NCBI GenBank assembly: GCA_963834715.1
Contig: CAWIDE010000014.1
Location: 62,001 to 126,000, forward strand
Source of the DNA: CAVSUZ01 sp963834715
Lineage (GTDB): Bacteria; Pseudomonadota; Alphaproteobacteria; Acetobacterales; Acetobacteraceae
Length of the DNA: 64,000 bases
Reading direction: 5' to 3'
A program made the position numbers and the translations under genes. The notes under the pieces were generated by a model. The model was not told the origin of the DNA. It ran no database searches and saw nothing but the letters and a program-made list of their open reading frames with translations. Positions 36,540 to 45,545 of the stretch are shown piece by piece (the stretch's first letter is position 1; every line of letters begins with the position of its first letter).

Positions 36540-37408
36540 GCAGGGCGATGATCGCCGCGCTGGCGGCGCTGTTCGTGGCGGTGGTGGTGGTGTTCTCCAC
36601 GTTGTTCACGGTGGGGCAGACGGAGCAGGCGTTGGTGACCGAGTTTGGGCGGCCGGTGAGGGTGATCGTCCAGCCGGGGCTGCATACCAAGCTCCCGCTG
36701 GTGCAGTCGGTGATCGGGTTCGACCGGCGGCTGTTATATCTGGGGACGCCGAGCGAGGAGGTAATCCTGGGGGACCAGCGGCGGCTGATCGTCGATAGTT
36801 TTACCATGTTCCGGATCACCGATCCGCTGAAATACTACCAGGCGGTGGGCGCAGGCGAGGAAGGCGTGGTGGCGCGGCTCAACGCGATCGTTTCGTCAGC
36901 AATAAGACGGACGCTGGGGAACCGCACGCTGCCGGACGTGCTCTCTGTTGACCGCGACCGTATCATGGCGACCATCCGCGACCAGGTGAATGGCGAAATG
37001 GTGCCATTCGGGGTGTTCGTGGAGGATGTGCGGATTCGCCGGGCGGATCTGCCGCGGGAGAACACCGAGGCGATCCTTTCGCGGATGCAGTCGGAGCGGC
37101 AGCGGGTGGCGGCGCAAATCCGGGCGGAGGGGGCAGAAGCGGCTCAGAGGATCCGCGCAAATGCCGAGCGGGACCGGACGGTGATCCTGGCGGATGCCAA
37201 GGCGCAGGCGGAGCAGCTTCGCGGCGAGGGCCAGGCCGGGGCGACGCGCCTTTATGCCGCGGCGTTCGGCCAGGATCCGGTGTTTTTTGGCGCTTGGCGG
37301 CGGTTGGAGGCCTACCGGGAGGCGTTCGGGTCCGGAAAAACGCGCCTGATTTTGACTCCCGGTAATGATTTCCTGCGCTATCTACTAGCTCCGCCGGCGT
37401 CACCTTGA
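36536..37408 (+). CDS. hflC: FtsH protease modulator HflC
   Basis: This 290-aa partner of HflK has an N-terminal membrane helix (residues 5-23) and the band-7 domain TEQALVTEFGRPVRVIVQPG. A coiled, Ala/Arg/Glu-rich region (residues 185-235) precedes a C terminus ending FLRYLLAPPASP. Its ATG sits in the hflK stop (ATGA), so stoichiometric translation is likely. It is complete. Confidence 0.93.
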   Translation: MSRAMIAALAALFVAVVVVFSTLFTVGQTEQALVTEFGRPVRVIVQPGLHTKLPLVQSVIGFDRRLLYLGTPSEEVILGDQRRLIVDSFTMFRITDPLKYYQAVGAGEEGVVARLNAIVSSAIRRTLGNRTLPDVLSVDRDRIMATIRDQVNGEMVPFGVFVEDVRIRRADLPRENTEAILSRMQSERQRVAAQIRAEGAEAAQRIRANAERDRTVILADAKAQAEQLRGEGQAGATRLYAAAFGQDPVFFGAWRRLEAYREAFGSGKTRLILTPGNDFLRYLLAPPASP

Positions 37409-37440
37409 CCCCGCCCTCGTCCAGAGGAGAGATGTAGTTC

Positions 37441-38949
37441 ATGCGTTTGCCCCTCCGTTCCCTGCACGCCGTGGTTTTGGCTTCCACGGCGGTGCTTGCC
37501 TTGCCTATGGCGGGGCCGCTTCAAACGCCGGCGTTGGCGCGTCCGGCACCCGATAGTTTTGCGGATCTGGCCGCCAAACTGCTGCCGGCGGTGGTGAACG
37601 TATCCTCCACAACCGAAGTGAAGACCGCGGACATGCCGGAGTTGCCGGGGATTCCGCCGGGCACGCCGTTCGAGCAGTTTTTCAAGGAATTCATGAACAA
37701 GCACCATCCGGGCGGGGCACCGCCGCCAGAGGAGGAGGGCCGCAAGCTGCAAAGCCTCGGATCGGGGTTCATCATCGATCCATCAGGCCTGGTCGTGACA
37801 AATAACCACGTGATCGAGGGGGCGGACGAGGTTTCGGTCACGCTGCAGGACAATACGACGTTGAACGCAAAGGTGTTGGCCCGCGATGAGGCGGGCGATC
37901 TGGCGCTGCTGAAGGTCAATACGAGCAAGCCGCTGCCTTCCCTGCAATGGGGCGATTCCAGCAAGATGCGGATCGGCGACTGGGTGCTGGCGATCGGCAA
38001 CCCGTTCGGGCTGGGCGGGACGGTGACGGCGGGAATTGTCTCGGCGCGCGGGCGGGACATTCACGAGGGGCCGTACGACGACTTCATCCAAACCGATGCG
38101 CCGATCAATCGGGGCAATTCGGGAGGGCCGCTGTTCAATATGGACGGACAGGTGATCGGGATTAACACCGCTATCTACTCGCCGTCCGGAGGATCGATTG
38201 GGATCGGGTTTGCCATTCCGGCGAACATGGCGAAGCTCGATGTCGAACAACTGGAGAAGTACGGGCATCCGCGGCGCGGTTGGCTCGGCGTGCGGATCCA
38301 GGAGGTTACGCCGGACATCGCCGACAGCCTGGGCCTGAAACCGCCGCATGGGGCGCTGGTGGCGGGGGTTAACCCGGGTGGGCCAGCCGACCAGGCGCAT
38401 TTGCGGAATGGCGACGTGATCCTGAAGTTCAACGGCGAGGACGTGAAGGACATGCACACGCTACCACGTGTCGTGGCTGACACAGAGGTAGGGAAGCAGG
38501 TGCCGGTGACGGTCTGGCGCGATGGCAAGGAGGTCACGCTGCAGACAACACTTGGGGAGCTGCCAGAGGACAAAACGCAGCTTGCGGCGGTAGAGCAGGG
38601 GAAACCGGCGGCGCCGCAGGCGACCGAGATGGGCGGGCTAGGGATGACGCTGGCTCCGATCACGTCGGATATGCGGAACAAGTATCAGCTTGGCGATAAG
38701 CAGAAGGGGGTCGTGATTACGGGCGTGACCCAGGATGGGGCGGCGGCGAAACAAGGGCTGAAGCCGGGTGACGTGATTTTGGAAGTGCAGCAGAGCGAGG
38801 TGAACACGCCAGCGGATGTGCAACAGCACGTGGACTCGGTGCGGAAGGAGAACCGGCGATCGGTGCTGATGCTCATCCAGCGGTCGGATGGGATGCAGTG
38901 GGTGCCGGTGCCATTGGAGGAGGCGCAGGGAGGGCCGCAGAAGGGGTAA
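37441..38949 (+). CDS. degP: DegP/HtrA-family periplasmic serine protease (Do)
   Basis: This 502-aa protease-chaperone starts 32 bp after hflC. A signal peptide (residues 1-33) is followed by the trypsin-like domain with the catalytic triad His123 (TNNHVIEGA), Asp153 (AGDLALLKV) and Ser227 (NRGNSGGPL). PDZ1 begins RGWLGVRIQEVTPD, and PDZ2 contains GVVITGVTQDGAAAKQGLKP. It degrades or refolds misfolded envelope proteins. Linkage to hflKC suggests a joint membrane quality-control operon. Confidence 0.93.
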   Translation: MRLPLRSLHAVVLASTAVLALPMAGPLQTPALARPAPDSFADLAAKLLPAVVNVSSTTEVKTADMPELPGIPPGTPFEQFFKEFMNKHHPGGAPPPEEEGRKLQSLGSGFIIDPSGLVVTNNHVIEGADEVSVTLQDNTTLNAKVLARDEAGDLALLKVNTSKPLPSLQWGDSSKMRIGDWVLAIGNPFGLGGTVTAGIVSARGRDIHEGPYDDFIQTDAPINRGNSGGPLFNMDGQVIGINTAIYSPSGGSIGIGFAIPANMAKLDVEQLEKYGHPRRGWLGVRIQEVTPDIADSLGLKPPHGALVAGVNPGGPADQAHLRNGDVILKFNGEDVKDMHTLPRVVADTEVGKQVPVTVWRDGKEVTLQTTLGELPEDKTQLAAVEQGKPAAPQATEMGGLGMTLAPITSDMRNKYQLGDKQKGVVITGVTQDGAAAKQGLKPGDVILEVQQSEVNTPADVQQHVDSVRKENRRSVLMLIQRSDGMQWVPVPLEEAQGGPQKG

Positions 38950-39004
38950 GCATTGGGAAGACCCGGGACGTGATCGCAAGCCGGGTCATTCATGTGCTGA
39001 GCCG

Positions 39005-39027
39005 GGCGGGGGCGTAGCCGCCCCGCC
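39005..39027. terminator. GC-rich hairpin after degP
   Basis: GGCGGGG (39005-39011) pairs with CCCCGCC (39021-39027) between the convergent stops of degP (38949) and the small gene at 39039. There is no T tract, so termination activity is inferred from position only. Confidence 0.4.
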
Positions 39028-39038
39028 TGGGGAAGACC

Positions 39039-39278
39039 TCAGCCGTTGGTGTTCGCCTGCTGCTGAGCCTTGTGCTTCTCGTGATGGCCAATCGCGGCGC
39101 CGGTGGCTGCGCCGGCCACAGCGTGGCCACTTCCCATCTCGTGCCCGATTACGGCGCCGGCGGCGGCGCCCTTGGCTGTGTCGTGCTTACCTGGCTGTTT
39201 TGGCGTCTGAGCAAACCCCGCGGCCGGCATTGCGGCCGTAAAGGCGATGGCGAGGGTGATGGGGAGGAGGCGGTTCAT
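39039..39278 (-). CDS. Small exported glycine-zipper protein
   Basis: This 79-aa protein has a signal peptide MNRLLPITLAIAFTAAMPAA ending near GFAQ. Two glycine-zipper-like stretches follow (KGAAAGAVIGHEMG and HAVAGAATGAAIGHHEKH), with a Gln-rich tail. Such zippers insert in or associate with membranes, as in 17-kDa-antigen/YMGG-type proteins. His residues are frequent. The specific role is unknown. AGGAAC-like sequence precedes the start. Confidence 0.65.
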   Translation of the reverse strand: MNRLLPITLAIAFTAAMPAAGFAQTPKQPGKHDTAKGAAAGAVIGHEMGSGHAVAGAATGAAIGHHEKHKAQQQANTNG

Positions 39279-39371
39279 CAGGAACTCCCGGTTGCGAGAT
39301 GCTGATGAAACGCTGCCGCGCTGATTTCGCTCGATCAGAGCCGCTATCGCGAGGCGCGGAGCGCAACACTT

Positions 39372-40283
39372 TTATGTCAGCGCATTATCCCGGCACCACT
39401 GCGCTACCTGGGCATGGGTGGCGAACCAACACTCGCCCCTGGATCTCATATGCCGGATCAGCCGCTGCAGTACCGGCAGGCGAGAGCGATGTCCCGTGAC
39501 ATGCGGATGCATGGTAAGCAGGAAGAGGCCACGTTCTTGCCACGCTCCGTCGAATTCGGCGCGGAAGATCTCCTCGACCCCAGAAGGTGGCGTGTATGGG
39601 CGCAGGGCGGAGAAGCGGAGCATGTTGTAATAGACGGCGTCGTCGCGGATCCATTCGGGGGGAAGCTCGACGATTCCCGTCGGTTCGTCCTGATCAAGCA
39701 GCTCGTACGGGTCGTCGTCGGCCATCAGCGAACTGTCATAGAGCAAACCGAGCTCGCGAATGATCGAGAGCGTGTGAATGGAGAAGTCCCAGCTCGCGGT
39801 GCGAATGCCAACGGGCTGCTTGCCCGAGAGCCTGGCGAGAAGGTCGGCGGCACGGAAAGTCAGGTCGCGCTCGGCATCGCCCGGAATGGTGGTATTGGCC
39901 TCGTGTATCCAGGAATGAATACCGATTTCATGGCCCTCCGCAGCGACGCCACGGACCTCGTCCGGATGCAGCAGAGCCGATACTGCGGGATAATAGAAAC
40001 TTGCCGGGACCTGCTCCTGCTCTAGCAGCCCGCGGATGCGCGGCATGGCCGCCCGGGCGCCGTATTGACCCTGGCTGCTGCGCATCGGACTTTCGTCGGC
40101 ATCGCGAAGCGGGATGGTTTCGTGATCGGCATCGAAGGAAATCGCCACAGCACAGCGGGCGCCATCGGGCCAGGCGCCGGGACGAAGGCTGCGGCCCGCA
40201 CGGGCACGCCCGACGATCCGCCGCCAGACCGGTTCGGACGAGGTCCAGGGCTCGCCGTCTGGATGGGTGCGGTGGTCGGGCAT
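39372..40283 (-). CDS. Polysaccharide deacetylase (NodB-fold) family protein
   Basis: This roughly 303-aa protein starts at MPDHRTHPDG. NodB motif 1 is AISFDADHE and motif 2 is HEIGIHSWIHEANT, with the H-x3-H metal pair. The later blocks RTASWDFS and FLLTMHPHVTGHRSR match the allantoinase/peptidoglycan-deacetylase-like subgroup with N-terminal extension. It has no signal peptide, so it is probably cytoplasmic and acts on a small N-acyl or ureide substrate rather than the wall. It is intact. Confidence 0.82.
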   Translation of the reverse strand: MPDHRTHPDGEPWTSSEPVWRRIVGRARAGRSLRPGAWPDGARCAVAISFDADHETIPLRDADESPMRSSQGQYGARAAMPRIRGLLEQEQVPASFYYPAVSALLHPDEVRGVAAEGHEIGIHSWIHEANTTIPGDAERDLTFRAADLLARLSGKQPVGIRTASWDFSIHTLSIIRELGLLYDSSLMADDDPYELLDQDEPTGIVELPPEWIRDDAVYYNMLRFSALRPYTPPSGVEEIFRAEFDGAWQERGLFLLTMHPHVTGHRSRLPVLQRLIRHMRSRGECWFATHAQVAQWCRDNALT

Positions 40284-40376
40284 TGCAAGGTCCCTGTCAT
40301 GGCGCTGGGGCGATGCTGGGCCGAAAAAAGGCAAGGGGGAAGAAGCTATGGGGCCGGTGATGAGGGTGTAGCGGCG

Positions 40377-41233
40377 TCACCGCTTCTTCGATCCGACGTA
40401 GGCGTCCCGGCTCGCGACCCGATTCGGAGGGCAAACAGTTGGCCTTCGAGCCATAGTGTAGCCGGCCTGTAATCGCTCCCGAAACGGCCCTTGCCCCTCG
40501 AGCGCGCTGCGAAGGTCCGATTCAAGCTCGACAATGTCCTGCCCCAGCGCCTGTTCAGAACAGACAGACGTCGACCGCAGGTAACCCAGGACGTCCTCGA
40601 ACGACCACTCCCAAGGCTGAGAAAACGAGTGTGTCTGGACGTCGACGAAGCCGGAGCGCTCAAGCGTATCTGCAATGGCCTCAGGCGTCGCCGCCGCGCC
40701 CCCGCCGCGCCGCCGCTGCTCCGGCCGGGAGCCGCCGCCGCGCGATCATCGCGACTGTGTCCATCCATCCAGCCCTCGCCTCCCGCAAGCAGGCCGCGCG
40801 TTCCAAGGGTGACGATACAGCCGCCTGGCTTCAGCCAATTGAGTGCATTGGTGATGACGGCATTCTGGTCGAGACGATGAAAGGCCTCGCCGATGGTGAT
40901 CACGTCGACGGACTCAGGCTCGAGATTCGCCTCCTCTGCACGCCCAGCGAGCCAAGTGACATTCGTGACGTCGCGCCGCGCCGCCTCCACTGCTCCTACC
41001 CGGACCATTTCGGGTTCAAGATCAAGCGCCAACACGCGGTCGACGCCGGCGGCAAGTGCAAGGGAGACACGTCCCGGCCCACACGCTAGGTCCAGCAGGA
41101 CAGGGCGAAAAGGAAGACGCGCCCGCATGATAAGGTCGTCGAGCAGCGCCGCTGGATAGGGCGGCCGATATCGAAGGTAAGCTTCCGCTGTTCCCGCAAA
41201 CGCGCCGGGTCGAAGACTTGGTGCTGTTTCCAT
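40377..41233 (-). pseudogene. Class I SAM-dependent methyltransferase, C-terminal frameshift
   Basis: The start at 41233 (METAPSLRPGAFAGTAEAYL) leads to the SAM-binding motif VLLDLACGPGRVSLALA. Further motifs are VLALDLEPEMV, ITIGEAFHRLD and LNWLKPGGCIVTLGT. After GGEGWMD (about 40745) the frame enters GC-rich nonsense. Another frame restores a typical ending, AIADTLERSGFVDVQTHSFS then DVLGYLRSTSVCSEQALG, with a stop at 40377. The net shift is minus one (or plus two) within a GC repeat-rich tract. Repaired length is about 285 aa. The substrate is unknown. Confidence 0.75.
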
Positions 41234-41420
41234 GGTTTGATGATCAGCCGTGGGGCGCAACAAAGCCACTTTAAACGGACGCCTTCCGATTTCCACCCCT
41301 CTCGGAACTTCAGAAGATTCGCTCTCATGCCAGCCGGTGGAGTGACGGTGGCTCCGTGCGGACACGTCGCGCGCAGCTCGTCAGGCCTTGAGGGGGAATT
41401 GCCCATACAAGGGGTAGCAG

Positions 41421-41717
41421 TTAGTGGACGAGGAACTTAAATACAGTCATAAGGCCGCCGAGCGAGGCGAACAGGGCCGCTGCGATGCTTCCTGTCCAGA
41501 GCTTCAGCTCGGAGCGGAGGAGCTTCATTTCGGATCGAAGCTCGGTGCGCACCTCCGCTATTTCGTGGCGGACCTCCATCATGTCGGTCTTGGTAGCGAC
41601 GGACTCGGTCATGGCGTGGTGGAACGCTTCGCTGAGTGCCTCGGTCTGCGCGCGGCTGAACGCCCCATCACTCTCCAGCCGGCGCACGAACACAAGCTTG
41701 TCATAGATGACTGTCAT
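41421..41717 (-). CDS. DUF1640 (CCDC90-like) coiled-coil membrane protein
   Basis: This 98-aa protein starts MTVIYDKLVFVRRLESDGAF, the typical DUF1640 opening. A heptad-rich coiled coil (about residues 40-75, EVRHEIAEVRTELRSEMKLL) is followed by a C-terminal membrane anchor (GSIAAALFASLGGLMTVFKF). The bacterial role is unknown; the domain is related to eukaryotic MCU regulator/CCDC90 proteins. The start is chosen by homology, and the open frame extends further upstream. Confidence 0.75.
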   Translation of the reverse strand: MTVIYDKLVFVRRLESDGAFSRAQTEALSEAFHHAMTESVATKTDMMEVRHEIAEVRTELRSEMKLLRSELKLWTGSIAAALFASLGGLMTVFKFLVH

Positions 41718-41785
41718 CACCAGTGCCTGGCACCTGCCAGACCTCATGATGCAGCGGAAGTCTGAAGAAGCGTTGCACGGTGCGG

Positions 41786-42025
41786 CTAGTGGTACCAGCC
41801 CCATCCACCGCCATGCCAACCGTGGTCGTGCCAGCCCCCGCCCCAGCCGCCGACGGCGAAGCCAAATGTGGGGGCGTAGGCGTACGAATAACCGTAGGGG
41901 TAGGGGTAACCATAGCCATAGCCGTACCCGTAGCCGCCATACGGGTAATAGACGCAGCCGCCGAGCATGGCGGCTAGCGCGATCGCAGCAGCAGCAATCA
42001 ACGGGCGTGGGCAAAAGCGAGTCAT
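41786..42025 (-). CDS. Small Gly/Tyr-rich lipoprotein
   Basis: This 79-aa protein sits behind an excellent GGAGGAGGTGCC ribosome site. The lipobox AAMLGGC puts the lipidated Cys at residue 24. The mature part is an almost pure aromatic/glycine repeat (GYGYGYGYGYPYPYGYSYAY) followed by a Trp/His/Gly tail (WGGGWHDHGWHGG). Similar tiny lipoproteins occur in acidophilic and acetic acid bacteria. The function is unknown, perhaps surface or metal-binding. It is divergent from the DUF6600 gene. Confidence 0.7.
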   Translation of the reverse strand: MTRFCPRPLIAAAAIALAAMLGGCVYYPYGGYGYGYGYGYPYPYGYSYAYAPTFGFAVGGWGGGWHDHGWHGGGWGWYH

Positions 42026-42182
42026 GGCACCTCCTCCATGTGGGTCTTCGCCACAGGATATGGGAGGTGTTCGCGGCGGATTGGTGACACGAGCGGTCGC
42101 GGTTTTGCCACCTTTGGTGGTGCAGTACACTGAGCTTTCAACTACCGAACCCGATTCGGGTTCGCAGTACCGGGAGAAACTG

Positions 42183-44234
42183 ATGCGACCGCAGCCGATA
42201 GGTTTTCGACTCTTGGCCGTGCTGCTCGCGGGCGGCTTGATTGCGGGGCCGATGGTCCCACCCGCGTGGGCACAGGGAGATGGGGGGCCCGCGCAAACCG
42301 GCCCGGAGGTCACCCCGACCATGCAGGTCGGCGCCCTGGCGTGGATGCAGGGGCAGGTCTCGTTCCATACCGCCGACCAGGATAACTGGAGCCCGGCGGT
42401 CGTGAATTATCCGGTCTCGACCGGGGATGCGCTGTGGACGCAGCCGGGCGCTCTGGCCGGCTTGGATATAGCGGACACGCTGATCGCTCTGGCTGGTGGG
42501 ACGGAACTGGATGCGGGGCAATTGCAAGGCACCAGCTATTCATTCACGCTGCCTCAGGGCGAGACGTATCTTCACGTGCGCAGCATGGTTGCCGGGGAGA
42601 ACTACGCGATCATCACGCCACGCGGTACGGTCAACATTGCCACGCCGGGGCGATATGAGATCGCGGCGGGGACCACGGAATCGCCCACTCTGGTAACTGT
42701 GCTGGATGGCGCCGCACGGCTGACAGGAAACCCGACGGCGGATGTTGCCGCTGGACAGACCGCGGAGATCACGGGCGATCAGGCCTATCAGGTGCAGATC
42801 GTGCCGGCGGTGCGCGATGACTTCCTGAATGCGATGTTGGCGCGGGAACGGCCGGCGCCTTTGCCGCCCGCCGTGCCGCAGGTGGTGCAGCAGATGCCGG
42901 GAGCGGTGGAGCTTGCGGAATACGGCACGTGGTCGCAGGCCCCTTCCTATGGCCAGGTGTGGTATCCGTCGGTGCCGGCAGGCTGGGCGCCGTACCGCGA
43001 CGGCCATTGGGCATATGTGCAGCCATGGGGCTGGACGTGGGTCGATAACGATCCATGGGGTTTCGCTCCGTTCCATTATGGCCGCTGGGCGGACATTGAC
43101 GGACGTTGGGCGTGGATTCCGGCAAGCGTGCAGGCCGCAGGGCCGCCGGTCCCGGTCTATGCGCCTGCGCTGGTGACGTTCTTTGGAGTAGGTGCCGCGT
43201 TCGCGGCGGGCGTTGCCACGGGGGCGCTACTGTCAGGCTCGGTCGGGTGGGTGCCGCTGGGACCGCACGAGGTCTATCATCCGTGGTTCCATGCCGCGCC
43301 GAGCTACGTGCAGGCAGTCAATATCCGGCATGTGACGAACATCACGAACATCAGCAACGTTTCAAACACTACGATCAATAATATCACCATCAACAAATTT
43401 GTGAATGCGCGTGCGGCGGTCGTGGTTCCGGCCGCGGCGATGGCCACATCCCGCCCCATCCAGAGCGTGGCCAGGCCCGTCTCGCCGGCGCAGCTTGCAG
43501 AGTTTCACCCGGTGGTGGGGCGGCCAGTGGTGCCACCCACGACGGCGACGCTCGGGGTAACCCCGGCAGTTGCGCGACAGGTACATGCGGTGCCTGCTCC
43601 GGCAGGGTATGCGGCGCCGGCCCGGCCAGCGGCTCCGGGACCGGCTGTGGTGAAGGCGCAGTATCAGGCGGGGCATCCGGCGGGTCGGCCGCAGTTGCGG
43701 CCCGCGACTCCGGGCACGGCCACTCCAGTCGCGGTCGGGCACGGAGTGGCGCCCGCTGTGAAGCCGGGAACGCCCGGGCCCGCAACTCCTGCTACGGTGG
43801 GGCATCCTGTCGTTCCGGCGCTGCGAGCGCCGGGCAAGACCGAAGGACCTCCGGCTGTGCGCGGGCCCGGTGCTGTAGTGAAGCCGGTGCAGCCGGGTGA
43901 GGCGGCCAAGCCGATGGTGCAAACGACGGCGCGGCCTGCGAACCTTGAGGCGCATCCGGTACCACCTCCGGCGCAGCATTCTGTGGCGCCTCCTGCTGCG
44001 GTGCATCCGGAGGCGAAGCCGGAGCTACATGCTGCGATGCCCCCGCCAAAGCCGCAGGTGCGCGTCGCTGCGCCTGTTCCGCATCCGGTGGTCCATGCGG
44101 CAGCACCTGTTCCGCATCCGCAGGTCCATGCGGCTTCGATTCCGCATCCGCCTGCACCCGCGCCACATCCCGTAGTCCATGCGGCTGCTCCGGCTCCGCA
44201 CCCTGCACCGCAAAAGAAGCCGGGCGAAAAATAA
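42183..44234 (+). CDS. Exported FecR-like/DUF6600 protein with Asn-ladder and Pro/Ala-rich tail
   Basis: This 683-aa protein has GGGAGAAACTG before ATG 42183. A signal peptide ends at PAWAQ. A FecR-like beta domain follows (about residues 45-200). The DUF6600 block (about 240-310) has the repeated YGTW, YGQVWYP, WAPYRDGHWAY, WGWTWVDNDPWGFAPFHYGR pattern. A helix is followed by a repeated Asn-Ile/Val/Thr segment (RHVTNITNISNVSNTTINNI). From about residue 430 on it is low complexity, ending in PHPVVHAA-type repeats. It is probably a periplasmic or surface structural/sensor protein. No sigma/FecI partner is adjacent. Confidence 0.75.
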   Translation: MRPQPIGFRLLAVLLAGGLIAGPMVPPAWAQGDGGPAQTGPEVTPTMQVGALAWMQGQVSFHTADQDNWSPAVVNYPVSTGDALWTQPGALAGLDIADTLIALAGGTELDAGQLQGTSYSFTLPQGETYLHVRSMVAGENYAIITPRGTVNIATPGRYEIAAGTTESPTLVTVLDGAARLTGNPTADVAAGQTAEITGDQAYQVQIVPAVRDDFLNAMLARERPAPLPPAVPQVVQQMPGAVELAEYGTWSQAPSYGQVWYPSVPAGWAPYRDGHWAYVQPWGWTWVDNDPWGFAPFHYGRWADIDGRWAWIPASVQAAGPPVPVYAPALVTFFGVGAAFAAGVATGALLSGSVGWVPLGPHEVYHPWFHAAPSYVQAVNIRHVTNITNISNVSNTTINNITINKFVNARAAVVVPAAAMATSRPIQSVARPVSPAQLAEFHPVVGRPVVPPTTATLGVTPAVARQVHAVPAPAGYAAPARPAAPGPAVVKAQYQAGHPAGRPQLRPATPGTATPVAVGHGVAPAVKPGTPGPATPATVGHPVVPALRAPGKTEGPPAVRGPGAVVKPVQPGEAAKPMVQTTARPANLEAHPVPPPAQHSVAPPAAVHPEAKPELHAAMPPPKPQVRVAAPVPHPVVHAAAPVPHPQVHAASIPHPPAPAPHPVVHAAAPAPHPAPQKKPGEK

Positions 44235-44288
44235 GGCCCGGGTTGACGCTGCCCTGACAGAGGACTGGAATCCGCATGGAGGTTCGCC

Positions 44289-45527
44289 ATGCGGGTTCTG
44301 GTCATGGGCGGAGGAGTTGTCGGCGTAACGACTGCATATCAACTGGTGCGTGACGGGCACGAAGTCGTGTTGCTAGAGCGCAACCCTGGTGTAGCTGAAG
44401 AGACGAGCTGGGGGAATGCCGGCATGATTGCGCCGGGACACGCGTTTGTCTGGTCGTCTCCAAAAGCACCGATGATATTGCTGCGGTCGCTGGTACTGAA
44501 GAATCAGGCACTGCGATTCAGGCCTTCGCTGGACCCGCGCTTGTGGTCGTGGTCGCTTCTGTTCCTGGCGGAGTGCACCGAGGCGAAGGCTCGCAGGAAC
44601 ACGCTGAGGAAACATCAGATCGCGGCCTACTCACAGCGCGTACTGCATCAAACGCTGGCTGCAGAGGCAATTGATTACGATCGCAATGATAGGGGGATTC
44701 TGTACTTCTATCGGGATCAGGCATCGCTGGATGCGGGGGTCGACCATATGAAGATCCTGGCCGATGACGGCCAGGAGATCCGGGTGCTGGACCGGCGGGG
44801 CCTCGTGAAGATCGAGCCCGCGCTGGCTGGAGTGGCCGAGCGGCTTGCCGGGGCGATTTATTGCCCAACAGACGAAAGCGGAAGCTGCAACAAGTTTACG
44901 CGGGTATTGGCTGACATTTGCAAGGCCCGCGGCGCGGATAGCAGAACGGGTGTGGAGATCACCGGCATTGTCGCGGAGGGAGACGTTGTCAGCGGCGTCG
45001 CTACGCGTGATGGCGTGGTTAAAGCAGATGCGTATGTAATGGCGTTGGGATGCGATAGTCCCATCTTGGCTAGGCAGATCGGGGTGGGGCTGCCTATCTA
45101 TCCGATCAAGGGATACTCGCTGACGATCCCGGTGGGGAATCATCGTTCTCCGCCGACGGTGAGCGTGATTGATGAGAATAATCTGGTCGCGATCTCGCGG
45201 ATGGGGGACAGGGTGCGGGTGACGGCGACCGCGGAGTTCGCCGGCTGGGACAAGAGCCATAAGCCGAGCGATTTTGCATTTATGAGGGAGGTCACCCAGG
45301 AGCTGTTTCCTGACGGTGCGGATTATGAGCGGGCGGAGATGTGGGCCGGGTTACGGCCGATGACCCCGGATAACCTGCCGATCGTGGGCAGGAAGCGGCA
45401 TCGTAATCTGTGGTATAACACGGGCCATGGGCATATCGGCTGGACGATGTCGCACGGCACAGCGCGGATGGTTGCCGATATGATAGCGGGGCGTGAGCCG
45501 GCAATTTCCGCGGCGGCTCTCGCGTGA
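44289..45527 (+). CDS. dadA: D-amino acid dehydrogenase (FAD-dependent, DadA type)
   Basis: This 412-aa membrane-associated flavoprotein oxidatively deaminates D-amino acids and passes electrons to quinones. It begins with the FAD fold MRVLVMGGGVVGVTTAYQLV and has the DadA signatures ETSWGNAGMIAPGH and GLRPMTPDNLPIVG. The C terminus is NLWYNTGHGHIGWTMSHGTA. The length is normal. It is followed after 18 bp by an Asp/Glu-racemase-type gene, suggesting a small amino-acid or dicarboxylate catabolic operon. Confidence 0.87.
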   Translation: MRVLVMGGGVVGVTTAYQLVRDGHEVVLLERNPGVAEETSWGNAGMIAPGHAFVWSSPKAPMILLRSLVLKNQALRFRPSLDPRLWSWSLLFLAECTEAKARRNTLRKHQIAAYSQRVLHQTLAAEAIDYDRNDRGILYFYRDQASLDAGVDHMKILADDGQEIRVLDRRGLVKIEPALAGVAERLAGAIYCPTDESGSCNKFTRVLADICKARGADSRTGVEITGIVAEGDVVSGVATRDGVVKADAYVMALGCDSPILARQIGVGLPIYPIKGYSLTIPVGNHRSPPTVSVIDENNLVAISRMGDRVRVTATAEFAGWDKSHKPSDFAFMREVTQELFPDGADYERAEMWAGLRPMTPDNLPIVGRKRHRNLWYNTGHGHIGWTMSHGTARMVADMIAGREPAISAAALA

Positions 45528-45545
45528 AAGCAACGGGAGGGAACG

